From: Oscillospiraceae bacterium
GTDB lineage: Bacteria > Bacillota > Clostridia > Oscillospirales > Ruminococcaceae
Assembly (NCBI GenBank): GCA_018110925.1
Contig: JAGAZJ010000007.1
Span: forward strand, 1 to 64,000
Length of the DNA stretch: 64,000 bases
Reading direction: 5' to 3'
The notes under the pieces were generated by a model. It saw nothing but the letters and a program-made list of their open reading frames with translations. It searched no databases and had not been told where the DNA came from. This document shows, piece after piece, positions 36,182-43,382 of the stretch. The position numbers were made by a program, and so were the translations under genes. Positions within the stretch are counted from its first letter, which is position 1. Each line of letters opens with the position of its first letter.

Positions 36182-36602
36182 TGACACCAAGGTGGTAGAT
36201 TCAAGGTTTACGGAGGAAAAGCAGAGGCGCAGAAGGATGTGCCCCGACTGCGGCAAGAGGTTCACGACCTATGAGAGCGTGGAGCGCCCGGAATTGCTTG
36301 TGAACAAGAAGGACAACACATATGAGCCGTTTGACAGGAACAAGCTGATAAAGGGACTGTCTTTCGCAGTCAAGAAGAGACCTGTTTCGGGTCAGGAGAT
36401 AATAAACATCGCAGACGAGATAGAGAATATGTGTCTCAGCACTAACAGAGACCAGATATCCACTGCGGAGATAAGCGACATAGTGCTTGCAAAGCTGAAA
36501 ACGCTCGACGAGGTGGCATATGTCAGATTTGCGTCGGTGAACAAGGATTTCGACGATGTTCAGCGATTTCTGGAGCTTATCACGGAGCTTAAAGGAAACT
36601 GA
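36156..36602 (+). CDS. nrdR: transcriptional repressor NrdR
   Basis: 148 aa. Zinc finger at the N terminus (CPYCGCDD ... CPDCGKRF) with the RRRRMCPDC DNA-binding stretch, then an ATP-cone (about residues 47-137). NrdR represses ribonucleotide reductase genes when dATP is bound. I prefer ATG 36156 (MRCPYC, standard for the family) over ATG 36150, because GGAAAGG at 36140-36146 is then 9 nt away. It lies inside the end of the preceding gene in another frame. Confidence 0.93.
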   Translation: MRCPYCGCDDTKVVDSRFTEEKQRRRRMCPDCGKRFTTYESVERPELLVNKKDNTYEPFDRNKLIKGLSFAVKKRPVSGQEIINIADEIENMCLSTNRDQISTAEISDIVLAKLKTLDEVAYVRFASVNKDFDDVQRFLELITELKGN

Positions 36603-36621
36603 TCCCTGCATGAGGTAGAAT

Positions 36622-37572
36622 ATGAAAAACAACGGTATACAGATTTTTGCGGCGTATTCGTGCATAATGTTCGTCATGGTCGCAGGGCTGACAGCATTTT
36701 TCAAGCCCGATACGGAGGCCGAAAAGCCCGAAGAGGAGACACCTGCTGTCACGGAGACCGAAACAAAGCCCGTCGTTGATCCGACGGCACCTGTCCCGGA
36801 TCCTCCCGAGGCTGACGATACATGGGCAATGTTCCTTGTGAACAAGGCAAATCCCGTGTCAAAGGATTACTGCTCCAATATAGATACCGAAAAGGTATAT
36901 GAGAGCTGGAAGGGCTACTATATGGACTCCAGGTGCGCCCCGTACATCAGGCAGATGATAGCGGATGCAGAGGAGGACGGTATAGAGCTGGTGGTGGTAT
37001 CGGGCTACCGCACATTTGAGTATCAGCAGAACAACTTTGACACCAGCGTTGAGGACAGGATAGAGAACAGGGGCATGACCCGTGAGGAAGCCGAGGCAGA
37101 CACCGCTCTTGAAGTGGCACTGCCCGGTGAGAGCGAGCATAACAGCGGACTTGCCTGTGACATCATGCAGGCTGACTATACGGATATGACCGATGACGGC
37201 TTCAAGAATACAGAGGGCTATGCCTGGCTCTCCGAGCACGCCGCAGATTACGGCCTGATACTCTCCTTCCCGGAGGGCAAGACAGGGATCACGGGAATAA
37301 AGTTTGAACCGTGGCATTACCGCTATGTGGGTAAGTACTACGCAAAGATCATCACAGAGAAAAAGATGTGTCTGGAAGAATTCTTTGATGAGATGAACTG
37401 GACAGATGAGAACGGACGTGCCGTTTACCACATCACACCGGGCAATGAGGACAGGACAGAGGTCAAGACGGACGATGCCGAAGATGTATCCGACACAGAG
37501 GATACGGGAGCGGATGATACAGATACGGGGGATGACCCCGAAAACAGCGGACAGGGGGAAGATGAGCAGTGA
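36622..37572 (+). CDS. D-alanyl-D-alanine carboxypeptidase, VanY (M15B) family
   Basis: 316 aa. A membrane anchor near the N terminus (about 8-25) and an acidic Thr/Pro linker precede the peptidase. Zinc ligands are seen in SEHNSGLACDI (SxHxxGxxxD) and EPWHYRYVG (ExxH), with VVSGYRTFEYQ between. The last ~45 aa form a Glu/Asp/Thr-rich tail. It trims D-Ala from peptidoglycan stem peptides outside the cell. Its stop overlaps the next small gene by 4 nt (GTGA). Confidence 0.88.
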   Translation: MKNNGIQIFAAYSCIMFVMVAGLTAFFKPDTEAEKPEEETPAVTETETKPVVDPTAPVPDPPEADDTWAMFLVNKANPVSKDYCSNIDTEKVYESWKGYYMDSRCAPYIRQMIADAEEDGIELVVVSGYRTFEYQQNNFDTSVEDRIENRGMTREEAEADTALEVALPGESEHNSGLACDIMQADYTDMTDDGFKNTEGYAWLSEHAADYGLILSFPEGKTGITGIKFEPWHYRYVGKYYAKIITEKKMCLEEFFDEMNWTDENGRAVYHITPGNEDRTEVKTDDAEDVSDTEDTGADDTDTGDDPENSGQGEDEQ

Positions 37573-37715
37573 AACGACTTACATTCTTTGCATTCATCGC
37601 ATTTGTGATACTGAGCATAACGGGGCTGAGCGCAACTCTGCTCGGCACGGAGGTGCTCAAAAAGAAAAAGGATGACCGATCTGATGTGATAGATGTGGAT
37701 TTCAAGGTAGAATAA
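37569..37715 (+). CDS. small membrane protein (48 aa)
   Basis: GTG 37569 overlaps the stop of the VanY-type gene by 4 nt (GTGA), a common coupled arrangement. The 48-aa product has one N-terminal membrane helix (about 4-27) and a charged tail (LKKKKDDRSDVIDVDF). It may be a partner of the carboxypeptidase. It is followed at once by a terminator, supporting that it is the operon's last gene. Confidence 0.55.
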   Translation: MKRLTFFAFIAFVILSITGLSATLLGTEVLKKKKDDRSDVIDVDFKVE

Positions 37716-37720
37716 AAGAT

Positions 37721-37757
37721 CACCCGTGAACGTCAGGGCGTTCACGGGTGTTCCTTT
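37721..37757 (+). terminator. terminator after the VanY-type operon
   Basis: A 12-bp perfect stem (CACCCGTGAACG / CGTTCACGGGTG) followed by TTCCTTT. Confidence 0.82.
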
Positions 37758-37765
37758 GAGAGACC

Positions 37766-37945
37766 TTATTTTTTGTTTTTGCCTCTGTTTCCCTTGGTTA
37801 TGGTATAAGCCCATTCAAAGAAGCATTCGTTCAACATATACACGAATGGATACTCGCTCTCCATAAACTGATATTCGTCGATCGTGTCAGGTCTGTATCC
37901 AAATGAATGAATACTATTGTGCTCCGTGGCAGAACAGCAGACCAT
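37766..37945 (-). pseudogene. probable C-terminal gene remnant at the edge of the accessory island
   Basis: A 59-codon minus-strand reading frame whose last ~45 codons look protein-like (aromatic and acidic, with GYRPDTIDEYQFMESEY and CFFEWAYTIT). Its apparent ATG at 37943-37945 lies inside a sequence repeated at 38022-38068 and has no ribosome binding site, and a two-sided hairpin stands directly before it. I read it as the tail of a gene whose front was lost by rearrangement. Family unknown. Confidence 0.4.
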
Positions 37946-37948
37946 GAC
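37905..37948. repeat. island repeat, copy 1
   Basis: About 44 bp similar to 38022-38068 (same orientation, roughly three quarters of positions alike by eye): GAATGAAT, ATTGTG, CAGCAG and ATGAC are shared blocks. A hairpin (37951-37992) abuts its right end. Confidence 0.5.
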
Positions 37949-37950
37949 AC

Positions 37951-37992
37951 TGAAAACAGGTATCGGACAAAAAATTTCCGATACCTGTTTTT
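37951..37992. terminator. bidirectional hairpin abutting repeat copy 1
   Basis: A 12-bp perfect stem (AACAGGTATCGG / CCGATACCTGTT) with T runs on both strands. Confidence 0.75.
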
Positions 37993-38021
37993 ACATATGA
38001 GTGGGGCACAATAAACAGAGA

Positions 38022-38068
38022 GAATGAATGAGCATCATTGTGTGCCATGGAATACAGCAGATTATGAC
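38022..38068. repeat. island repeat, copy 2
   Basis: Second copy of the repeat at 37905-37948, with a 3-bp insertion after GAATGAAT. A hairpin (38070-38107) abuts its right end just as in copy 1. Confidence 0.5.
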
Positions 38069-38069
38069 C

Positions 38070-38107
38070 AAATCCCCTGCCCATAACAGATGGTCAGGGG
38101 GATTTCT
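38070..38107 (-). terminator. terminator of the island genes, abutting repeat copy 2
   Basis: Stem AAATCCCCTG / CAGGGGGATTT (one bulge) just past the stop of the minus-strand gene at 38119, with a short T run. Confidence 0.7.
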
Positions 38108-38118
38108 TAGTTATGGAA

Positions 38119-38706
38119 TTAGTGGATTATTTGAAGAATACTTTCAATTGTGAGTGTTCCTCCTTCTTTATACCCATATTTGTTCAATAAATGAATATCA
38201 TGTGATGTTAATGCTTTAACAAGTTCATTATAAGCATCAGCATTGTATGTTTTAAAATATTTTATATATGTTTTTAATATTTTTTCATCAGAAAGTAATA
38301 CCTTTTTAATTATATCAAATTCATCGCTATTGTTAATTCCATTCTTAATAACTTGATATTTGAAAGTGCTTTTTTTAAGATACAATACAATCACATTATG
38401 TTCATTATATACCATGTAAACTCTATATTGGGAATCGTTTACTAAACCTACTACCTTATCAGAATAATATTCTACATCTTCATAATAATCGAGCCTTGTA
38501 ATTCTGCCATAATCTTTGATTGATAATGTAATATCTCCCCAAAAAAAATCGGAATCAATAGTTACTTCATCACCATACACAGTCTTAATATTCAAATGTG
38601 TCTCTTTATGAATAATTAAGATTATTATCCCAAAAGTAATTATAAAAACAATAAGAATAATTGAAATAATTAAGCTATACGATGTGACATATTTTCTTTT
38701 ACTCAT
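38119..38706 (-). CDS. AT-rich membrane-anchored protein of unknown function
   Basis: 195 aa: a basic N terminus, one transmembrane helix (about 9-33), then a soluble domain rich in Lys, Asn, Ile and Tyr. Base composition is strikingly AT-rich against the rest of the window, a sign of transfer. It overlaps the upstream gene by 8 nt. Its start codon lies inside an inverted repeat (TGTGACATA at 38683-38691 / TATGTCACA at 38706-38714), so translation may depend on ribosomes arriving from the gene before it. The function is unknown; a toxin-immunity or surface-associated role is possible but unsupported. Confidence 0.6.
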   Translation of the reverse strand: MSKRKYVTSYSLIISIILIVFIITFGIIILIIHKETHLNIKTVYGDEVTIDSDFFWGDITLSIKDYGRITRLDYYEDVEYYSDKVVGLVNDSQYRVYMVYNEHNVIVLYLKKSTFKYQVIKNGINNSDEFDIIKKVLLSDEKILKTYIKYFKTYNADAYNELVKALTSHDIHLLNKYGYKEGGTLTIESILQIIH

Positions 38707-39301
38707 ATGTCACACCACCTTCTATATATTTTATAAATTCTAATGCAAGTATTTGACACTCTTCATCTGTAACAACCCATCCATCTAAAGTAACCAAATA
38801 AATATATCCATGTGGTGTCCATATTTTTGATACAAATTCTGTCTTATGTTCCTTCAAAAATTCAAATGAACTTAAATATAAAATAGGAGTTTTTAGTATA
38901 TTGTTTTTGTTTGTAACCTGCATAACTCTATTCCTAAAAGTATCATATCCGCCATAACCATTTAAAAAGAAATGATACCGATTATTACAATAATCCACAT
39001 AAAGTTCAAACGGATTTTTTGATATGTTCTTTAAACGCATCTGCTTGGCATCTGCGTTGTCGGGTTCAAGGCTGAGGGCTTTTTGGATATATTCCGGTTG
39101 CTTTTTCTTTGAGCCGGCATTACTTGCCATTTCAAGATAATCGTCTGCATCCGGTGATGTGTCCTTTGGGATCCCGACGCCGTTACGCTCGATCAGATAC
39201 CGCTGAGCAAGGGCATCCTGTTCGTCCGGAGCAATATCTTCATCTGAATTTTCGGTGATAAACTGTATGAGATCTTTTATGTCCTTATCATTGTGCTTCA
39301 C
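38699..39301 (-). CDS. mosaic protein: TPR-like N terminus joined to an AT-rich C-terminal domain
   Basis: 200 aa. The first ~90 residues are acidic and helical with a TPR/Sel1-like stretch (YLIERNGVGIPKDTSPDADDYLEMA ... EYIQKALSLEPDNADAKQ, split over helices) and a base composition like the rest of the chromosome. From about residue 90 (near 39030) composition drops sharply to AT-rich, and the sequence becomes Asn/Tyr/Phe-rich (NPFELYVDYCNNRYHFFLNG). I take GTG 39301 as start because AAAGGAAG lies 7 nt before it; ATG 39319 has its site only 1 nt away. The abrupt switch suggests module exchange. Confidence 0.6.
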   Translation of the reverse strand: MKHNDKDIKDLIQFITENSDEDIAPDEQDALAQRYLIERNGVGIPKDTSPDADDYLEMASNAGSKKKQPEYIQKALSLEPDNADAKQMRLKNISKNPFELYVDYCNNRYHFFLNGYGGYDTFRNRVMQVTNKNNILKTPILYLSSFEFLKEHKTEFVSKIWTPHGYIYLVTLDGWVVTDEECQILALEFIKYIEGGVTYE

Positions 39302-39328
39302 AAAATCGCTTCCTTTCATGCCTTTTAT

Positions 39329-39356
39329 ATAATATCATATGAACGGAATATTTGAA
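39329..39356 (-). promoter_or_regulatory. promoter of the island genes
   Basis: Minus strand TTCAAA (39351-39356), a 16-bp spacer, TATTAT (39329-39334) with an extended -10 (TGA). Confidence 0.5.
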
Positions 39357-39420
39357 ATACCGTGAGATGTATTTTTCATAGCTTTAAATATGTTCATACT
39401 GTAAAAAAATATCTATCTGC

Positions 39421-39449
39421 TTGACAAGCAGGGGGATTTGATGTAATAT
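39421..39449 (+). promoter_or_regulatory. promoter of the TPP-riboswitch thiT unit
   Basis: TTGACA at 39421-39426, a 17-bp spacer, TAATAT at 39444-39449. Confidence 0.75.
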
Positions 39450-39453
39450 ATCT

Positions 39454-39577
39454 TTGGGAGCCGATGGCATTGCAGGACCCTTTGCGTATGCGATGCGTAT
39501 TGTGCTGAGAGTGGGCTTGAAGCCCAGACCGATGACCTGATTCGGATAATGCCGACGTAGGGAAACACAGTATATGT
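39454..39577 (+). ncRNA. TPP (thiamine pyrophosphate) riboswitch
   Basis: The conserved thi-box blocks appear in order: GCTGAGA (39504-39510), ACCTGAT (39535-39541), GGATAATGCC (39544-39553) and GTAGGGAA (39557-39564), with a GGGCTTGAAGCCC hairpin and a long extra stem (about 39465-39500) in the usual variable position. It senses TPP in the leader of thiT, fitting a thiamine-uptake gene downstream. Confidence 0.93.
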
Positions 39578-39608
39578 GCGTTGCGCCGTAAGGCGTACAT
39601 CCGCTGCG

Positions 39609-39638
39609 TCCTTATCCACACGGAAAGGATGTTTTTTT
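39609..39638 (+). terminator. riboswitch expression platform overlapping the thiT ribosome binding site
   Basis: TCCTT (39609-39613) pairs with AAGGA (39625-39629), followed by seven T residues ending right at the ATG. The ribosome binding site GGAAAGGA (39622-39629) lies within the stem, so the same hairpin could stop transcription or hide the site. Confidence 0.6.
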
Positions 39639-40220
39639 ATGTCAAATCAGAAGACCCGCTGTATGGTGGAGTGTGCCGCTATGGTAGCTCTTGCCGTCGT
39701 ACTGAGCTTTATCAGGGTGTATAAGCTGCCGTGGGGCGGCTCGATAACACTGCTGTCGATGCTCCCGATAGTTGTTTTCAGCATCAGGAGAGGCATCGGC
39801 TGGGGGCTTGGCTGCTCATTCATATTTGCTCTGTTTCAGTTTGCACAGGGCGTAGGCGACGGCCTTTTTACCTGGGGACTTACCCCTGTCATGCTCATAG
39901 CCTGCATATTCCTTGATTATCTCGGTGCATTTTCCGTGCTCGGCATTGCGGGTATATTCAGGAGCAAGGGCAACACGGGCAATATAATCGGCACGGTCAT
40001 AGCGATAACCTGCAGGTTTTTGTTCCACTTCCTGTCGGGCGTTATCATCTGGAAGTCCTACGGTGAGCTGTGGAACGGCTTCTCAACGGATAATTCCGTT
40101 CTCTATTCGCTCCTCTACAACGGTTCGTATATGCTACCGGAGATGATATTCACCACTGTGGGTGCAGCTGTGCTTTTCGGTCTGCCCCAGACAAAGAAGC
40201 TCCTCTGTGTGAATGCATAA
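39639..40220 (+). CDS. thiT: thiamine transporter substrate-binding subunit ThiT
   Basis: 193 aa integral membrane protein with about six helices, the S component of an energy-coupling-factor (ECF) vitamin transporter. LPWGGSITLLSMLPIVVFSIRRGIGWG and CRFLFHFLSGVIIW match ThiT, including the aromatic residues around the thiamine pocket. The ATPase and EcfT units are supplied from elsewhere. Start ATG 39639 follows GGAAAGGA at about 10 nt; the reading frame could extend upstream to 39576, but that lies in the riboswitch platform. Confidence 0.92.
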   Translation: MSNQKTRCMVECAAMVALAVVLSFIRVYKLPWGGSITLLSMLPIVVFSIRRGIGWGLGCSFIFALFQFAQGVGDGLFTWGLTPVMLIACIFLDYLGAFSVLGIAGIFRSKGNTGNIIGTVIAITCRFLFHFLSGVIIWKSYGELWNGFSTDNSVLYSLLYNGSYMLPEMIFTTVGAAVLFGLPQTKKLLCVNA

Positions 40221-40221
40221 A

Positions 40222-40245
40222 AAAGGACGGCGTAAGCCGTCCTTT
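40222..40245. terminator. bidirectional terminator between thiT and the zinc-ribbon gene
   Basis: A 10-bp perfect stem (AAAGGACGGC / GCCGTCCTTT) with a GTAA loop; the T run on the minus strand is six long. Confidence 0.88.
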
Positions 40246-40258
40246 AAATTTGTATGAC

Positions 40259-40528
40259 TTATGCCTTGGACTTTGCAAAGCACTCGCTGCAAAGGATAGG
40301 CTGACCCTCTCTCGGTGTGAAGGGAACTCTTGCAACGCCGCCGCACTCTGCGCAAACGCCCTCGAACATCTCCCTCTCAGCCCTCTTGCTCTTGCGGGCG
40401 GAGCGGCAGTCCTTACATCTCTGGGGCTCGTTCTCAAAGCCCTTTTCAGCGTAGAATTCCTGCTCGCCGGCGGTGAATACGAATTCCTTTCCGCAGTCCT
40501 TGCAAACTAATGTCTTGTCCTGGAACAT
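40259..40528 (-). CDS. zinc-ribbon protein of the CxxC_CxxC family
   Basis: 89 aa. It opens with LVCKDCGKEF, then EPQRCKDCRSARK, and closes with CAECGGVA ... CSECF, four pairs of cysteines forming two zinc ribbons. This small cytosolic family is common in Clostridia and has no assigned function; nucleic-acid binding is plausible. AGGT lies before ATG with loose spacing. It is downstream of the SigH-like gene and a tRNA-like relic. Confidence 0.8.
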   Translation of the reverse strand: MFQDKTLVCKDCGKEFVFTAGEQEFYAEKGFENEPQRCKDCRSARKSKRAEREMFEGVCAECGGVARVPFTPREGQPILCSECFAKSKA

Positions 40529-40556
40529 TTTTGTTTACCTCACTTAAATAATATTG

Positions 40557-40623
40557 TGGACTAAGGACGGACTCGCACCGACACCTTTGTAAAACAACGC
40601 TCTGAGATTTAAGCTACTTAGTT
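40557..40623 (-). other. tRNA-like relic resembling tRNA-Val
   Basis: On the minus strand a 67-nt stretch begins ACTAAG and ends CTTAGT (6-bp acceptor-like stem). A D arm GCTT/GAGC and a T arm with loop TGCGAGT (canonical TTCGANN with one change) lie between. The middle part TTTTACAAAGG recalls a tRNA-Val anticodon loop (TAC), but the anticodon stem cannot form properly and the element is about 6 nt short. Confidence 0.4.
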
Positions 40624-40654
40624 GGTATATATACAGCCTTGCGGCGGTATAACA

Positions 40655-41203
40655 TTATTCTGACGGGAACTGCCGTCTCAACTTCTGTCTTGCCCTGACT
40701 GCGGCGTTCTCTGCGGAACGCTTCGACACATTCAGCGCCTGAGCTGTCTCATCGAATGAATGACCCGATATCCTGTGCAGGAGCACCTCATACTCCAGCG
40801 GAGAAAGCGCCGCAAGCGCATCGGCGGCAAGTTCACGGTTTATGAACGCCGCTTCGGGAGAAAGGGAACCGTCCTCTTCGTCCTCTGCGAGATACACCGT
40901 GTCCGAACGTCGGCGCAGTGCATCCGTTATGCGGTTTGAAACACAGGAATATGCAAACGGGAAGAACCTGCCCTTGCTTTCATCATAGCGGCGCACCGCT
41001 GTAATAAAGCCCAGTATGCCCTCGTGGAGCAGATCTTCAAATGCTGAACTGTCCGGACAAAGCTCCAGAGTCCTTGATTTGAGAAATCCGAAATACCTTG
41101 ATACAAGCTCTGTCAGTATCACCCGCCCCGATGCCGTGCCGTCCCTGAAACGTCTGACGAGCTCTTCATCGGTGCTGGCCGAAATAATATCGTCGTGATC
41201 CAT
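40655..41203 (-). CDS. sigma-70 family factor, SigH-like
   Basis: 182 aa with region 2 (about 35-110: YFGFLKSRTLELCPDSSAFEDLLHEG, GRFFPFAYSCVSNRITDALRR) and region 4 (about 135-178: ALSPLEYEVLLHRISGHSFDETAQALNVSKRSAENA, an HTH). It looks like the stage 0 sporulation sigma-H group. ATGs at 41230 and 41224 are also in frame, but the promoter at 41237-41265 would start the transcript at about 41230, which favours ATG 41203; no ribosome binding site is strong for any of them. Confidence 0.8.
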   Translation of the reverse strand: MDHDDIISASTDEELVRRFRDGTASGRVILTELVSRYFGFLKSRTLELCPDSSAFEDLLHEGILGFITAVRRYDESKGRFFPFAYSCVSNRITDALRRRSDTVYLAEDEEDGSLSPEAAFINRELAADALAALSPLEYEVLLHRISGHSFDETAQALNVSKRSAENAAVRARQKLRRQFPSE

Positions 41204-41236
41204 ATCGTTTACACACTCATTCATTTGCATATAGTC

Positions 41237-41265
41237 ATTTTATCTCATTTTTTCGGTTTTGTCAA
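41237..41265 (-). promoter_or_regulatory. promoter of the SigH-like gene
   Basis: Minus strand TTGACA (41260-41265), a 17-bp spacer, TAAAAT (41237-41242). The 41266-41436 stretch is AT-rich without other recognisable signals. Confidence 0.75.
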
Positions 41266-41436
41266 GGCAATTTACATAATTTTGTAAAATATCAACGGTA
41301 ATTTGTTATAAAAGTTGCTATTTTCATAAAAAAATTGGCGGTTTTGACTAATTAGCAAATGCTTACAGCGACCTGTTTACGCAGTTGTAATTACAAATCA
41401 GGATGAGATCTGAATTTAAAGTCAAGGCTCTGTTCC

Positions 41437-41466
41437 TTGACAATAAAGACCGTATTGTGATAAAAT
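41437..41466 (+). promoter_or_regulatory. promoter of the radical-SAM pair
   Basis: TTGACA at 41437-41442, an 18-bp spacer, TAAAAT at 41461-41466 with an extended -10 (TGA). Confidence 0.7.
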
Positions 41467-41528
41467 AACAGAAACAGTATGCACCGATCACTGTGAGCCG
41501 TACAACAGAAACATCGCAGAGGGATAAT

Positions 41529-43382
41529 ATGAACCAGAGAGAAAAGATAGAAAAAATCCTGCTCAAAGCAAAAAATCCGTCAAGGTATATCGGCGGAGAG
41601 CTCAATTCCGTGGTAAAGGACAGAAAGGATGTGCGCCTGCGCTTCGCTTTCTGCTTCCCCGATACGTATGATATCGGCATGAGCCACATAGGGATGAAGA
41701 TACTCTACTATCTTAAAAATGAGCATGAGGGCTGGCAGTGCGAGAGAGCATTTGCGCCGTGGCCCGATTTTGAGGCGCTCATGCGTGAGGAGGGCATCCC
41801 GCTCTATGGGCTCGAGAGCCTTGACCCCATAGCTGAGTTTGACTTCATAGGCTTTACACTGCAATATGAGCTTTGCTATACAAACGTGCTGAATATGCTC
41901 GACCTGGCGGGTCTGCCCTTGAGAGCCGCCGACAGGGGCGACGAATATCCCATAGTGTGTGCGGGCGGTCCGTGTGTCTGTGATCCCGAGCCGCTGGCTG
42001 ATTTTATAGATATGTTTTTTATCGGCGAGGGCGAAGAGCTGAATATTGAGGTGCTTGAACTGTATGAGCGCATGAAGGGCGCATCGAAGCAGGAGTTCCT
42101 TGCCGCCGCCGCCCGGATAGAGGGCGTGTATGTGCCCTCGTTCTATGACGTATCGTATAATGATGACGGAACAATACATTCTGTAAACCCAAATCGGGAG
42201 GGCGTTCCCGAAAGGGTCAGAAAGCGCATCATAACCGACCTTGACAAGGTGTTTTATCCCGACAGGTTCATAGTGCCTTTTTCCGAGATAGTGCATGACA
42301 GGGCGGTCGTGGAGGTGCTGAGGGGCTGTATCAGAGGATGCAGGTTCTGTCAGGCAGGGTTCATATACCGTCCGTACAGAGAGAAGTCCTCAGACACCAT
42401 AGTCGGCAGTGCAAGAGCTCTGTGTGAAAGCACGGGCTATGAGGAGCTGTCGCTGGCATCGCTGTCCACGGCGGATCATTCACACATAGATGAAGTGCTG
42501 ACAAAGGCATCGGAATACACTGACAGCAATATGGTAAATCTCGCCCTGCCCTCAATGCGTATAGACGCATTCAGCGAGGAGCTGGCAAAACAGCTTTCCA
42601 CCATAAGGCGGAGCGGTCTTACCTTTGCGCCGGAGGCAGGCACTCAGAGGCTCCGTGATGTCATAAACAAGAACATCACCGAGGAGGAGATACTCTCGGG
42701 GTGCCGGATAGCCTTTTCGGGCGGATATACCTCGGTAAAGCTGTATTTCATGATGGGTCTGCCGACCGAGACGGATGAGGATATACTTGGGATATCCGAC
42801 CTTGCCATGAAGATAGCGGACATATACTTCAACATGAAGGACAGACCGAAGGGTCAGCGCCTCAGCATATCCATAAGCTGTGCGACCTTTGTCCCGAAGC
42901 CCTTTACGCCCTTTGAGTTCGAGCCGCAGATATCGGTGGATGAGATAAACAGGCGGCAGAGACTCCTCCTTGACAGCGTGAGGGGCAAGAGATATATCAA
43001 TGTAAGCTACCACAACTACAAGATAAGCCTATTGGAAGCCGTTCTCGCAAAGGGGGACAGGCGAATTGGCAGAGCGATAGAGCAGGCGTGGAGAAACGGC
43101 TGCAAGCTGGACGGATGGGATGAGTTCTACGACTACGACAAGTGGATGGCGGCGTTTGAACAGACGGGCACAGACACCGATTTCTATGCGCACAGGCGGG
43201 CGGGATATGATGAGATATTCCCGTGGGATCATCTTGACTATATGATTAACAAGAGCTTTTTTGTGCGTGAGAACAGGCTTGCCCATGCGGATACGCCCAC
43301 TCCGAACTGCCGTGAGAAGTGCGCCGCCTGCGGAGTCGAGGCTTGCACGCTTCACAAAAGACAAGGAGCGGAATATGAATGA
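41529..43382 (+). CDS. B12-binding-domain radical SAM protein (TIGR03960 type)
   Basis: 617 aa. The N-terminal ~190 aa resemble a cobalamin-binding-like fold (FCFPDTYDIGMSHIGMKILYYLKN). The radical SAM core has CIRGCRFCQAG (CxxxCxxC, about residue 270), GYTSVKLYFMMGLPTETDEDI and a C-terminal CREKCAACGVEAC cysteine cluster. In Clostridia it is always paired with the DUF2344 protein that follows here, with which it shares an 8-nt overlap. Its reaction is unknown. Start ATG 41529 follows GAGGGA; an upstream ATG at 41493 lacks a site. Confidence 0.88.
   Translation: MNQREKIEKILLKAKNPSRYIGGELNSVVKDRKDVRLRFAFCFPDTYDIGMSHIGMKILYYLKNEHEGWQCERAFAPWPDFEALMREEGIPLYGLESLDPIAEFDFIGFTLQYELCYTNVLNMLDLAGLPLRAADRGDEYPIVCAGGPCVCDPEPLADFIDMFFIGEGEELNIEVLELYERMKGASKQEFLAAAARIEGVYVPSFYDVSYNDDGTIHSVNPNREGVPERVRKRIITDLDKVFYPDRFIVPFSEIVHDRAVVEVLRGCIRGCRFCQAGFIYRPYREKSSDTIVGSARALCESTGYEELSLASLSTADHSHIDEVLTKASEYTDSNMVNLALPSMRIDAFSEELAKQLSTIRRSGLTFAPEAGTQRLRDVINKNITEEEILSGCRIAFSGGYTSVKLYFMMGLPTETDEDILGISDLAMKIADIYFNMKDRPKGQRLSISISCATFVPKPFTPFEFEPQISVDEINRRQRLLLDSVRGKRYINVSYHNYKISLLEAVLAKGDRRIGRAIEQAWRNGCKLDGWDEFYDYDKWMAAFEQTGTDTDFYAHRRAGYDEIFPWDHLDYMINKSFFVRENRLAHADTPTPNCREKCAACGVEACTLHKRQGAEYE

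Noticed and set aside
37905..38107. Integron attC-like cassette sites
   Set aside because: The repeats lack the R and L core boxes of attC and no integron integrase is in the window; left as unexplained repeats.
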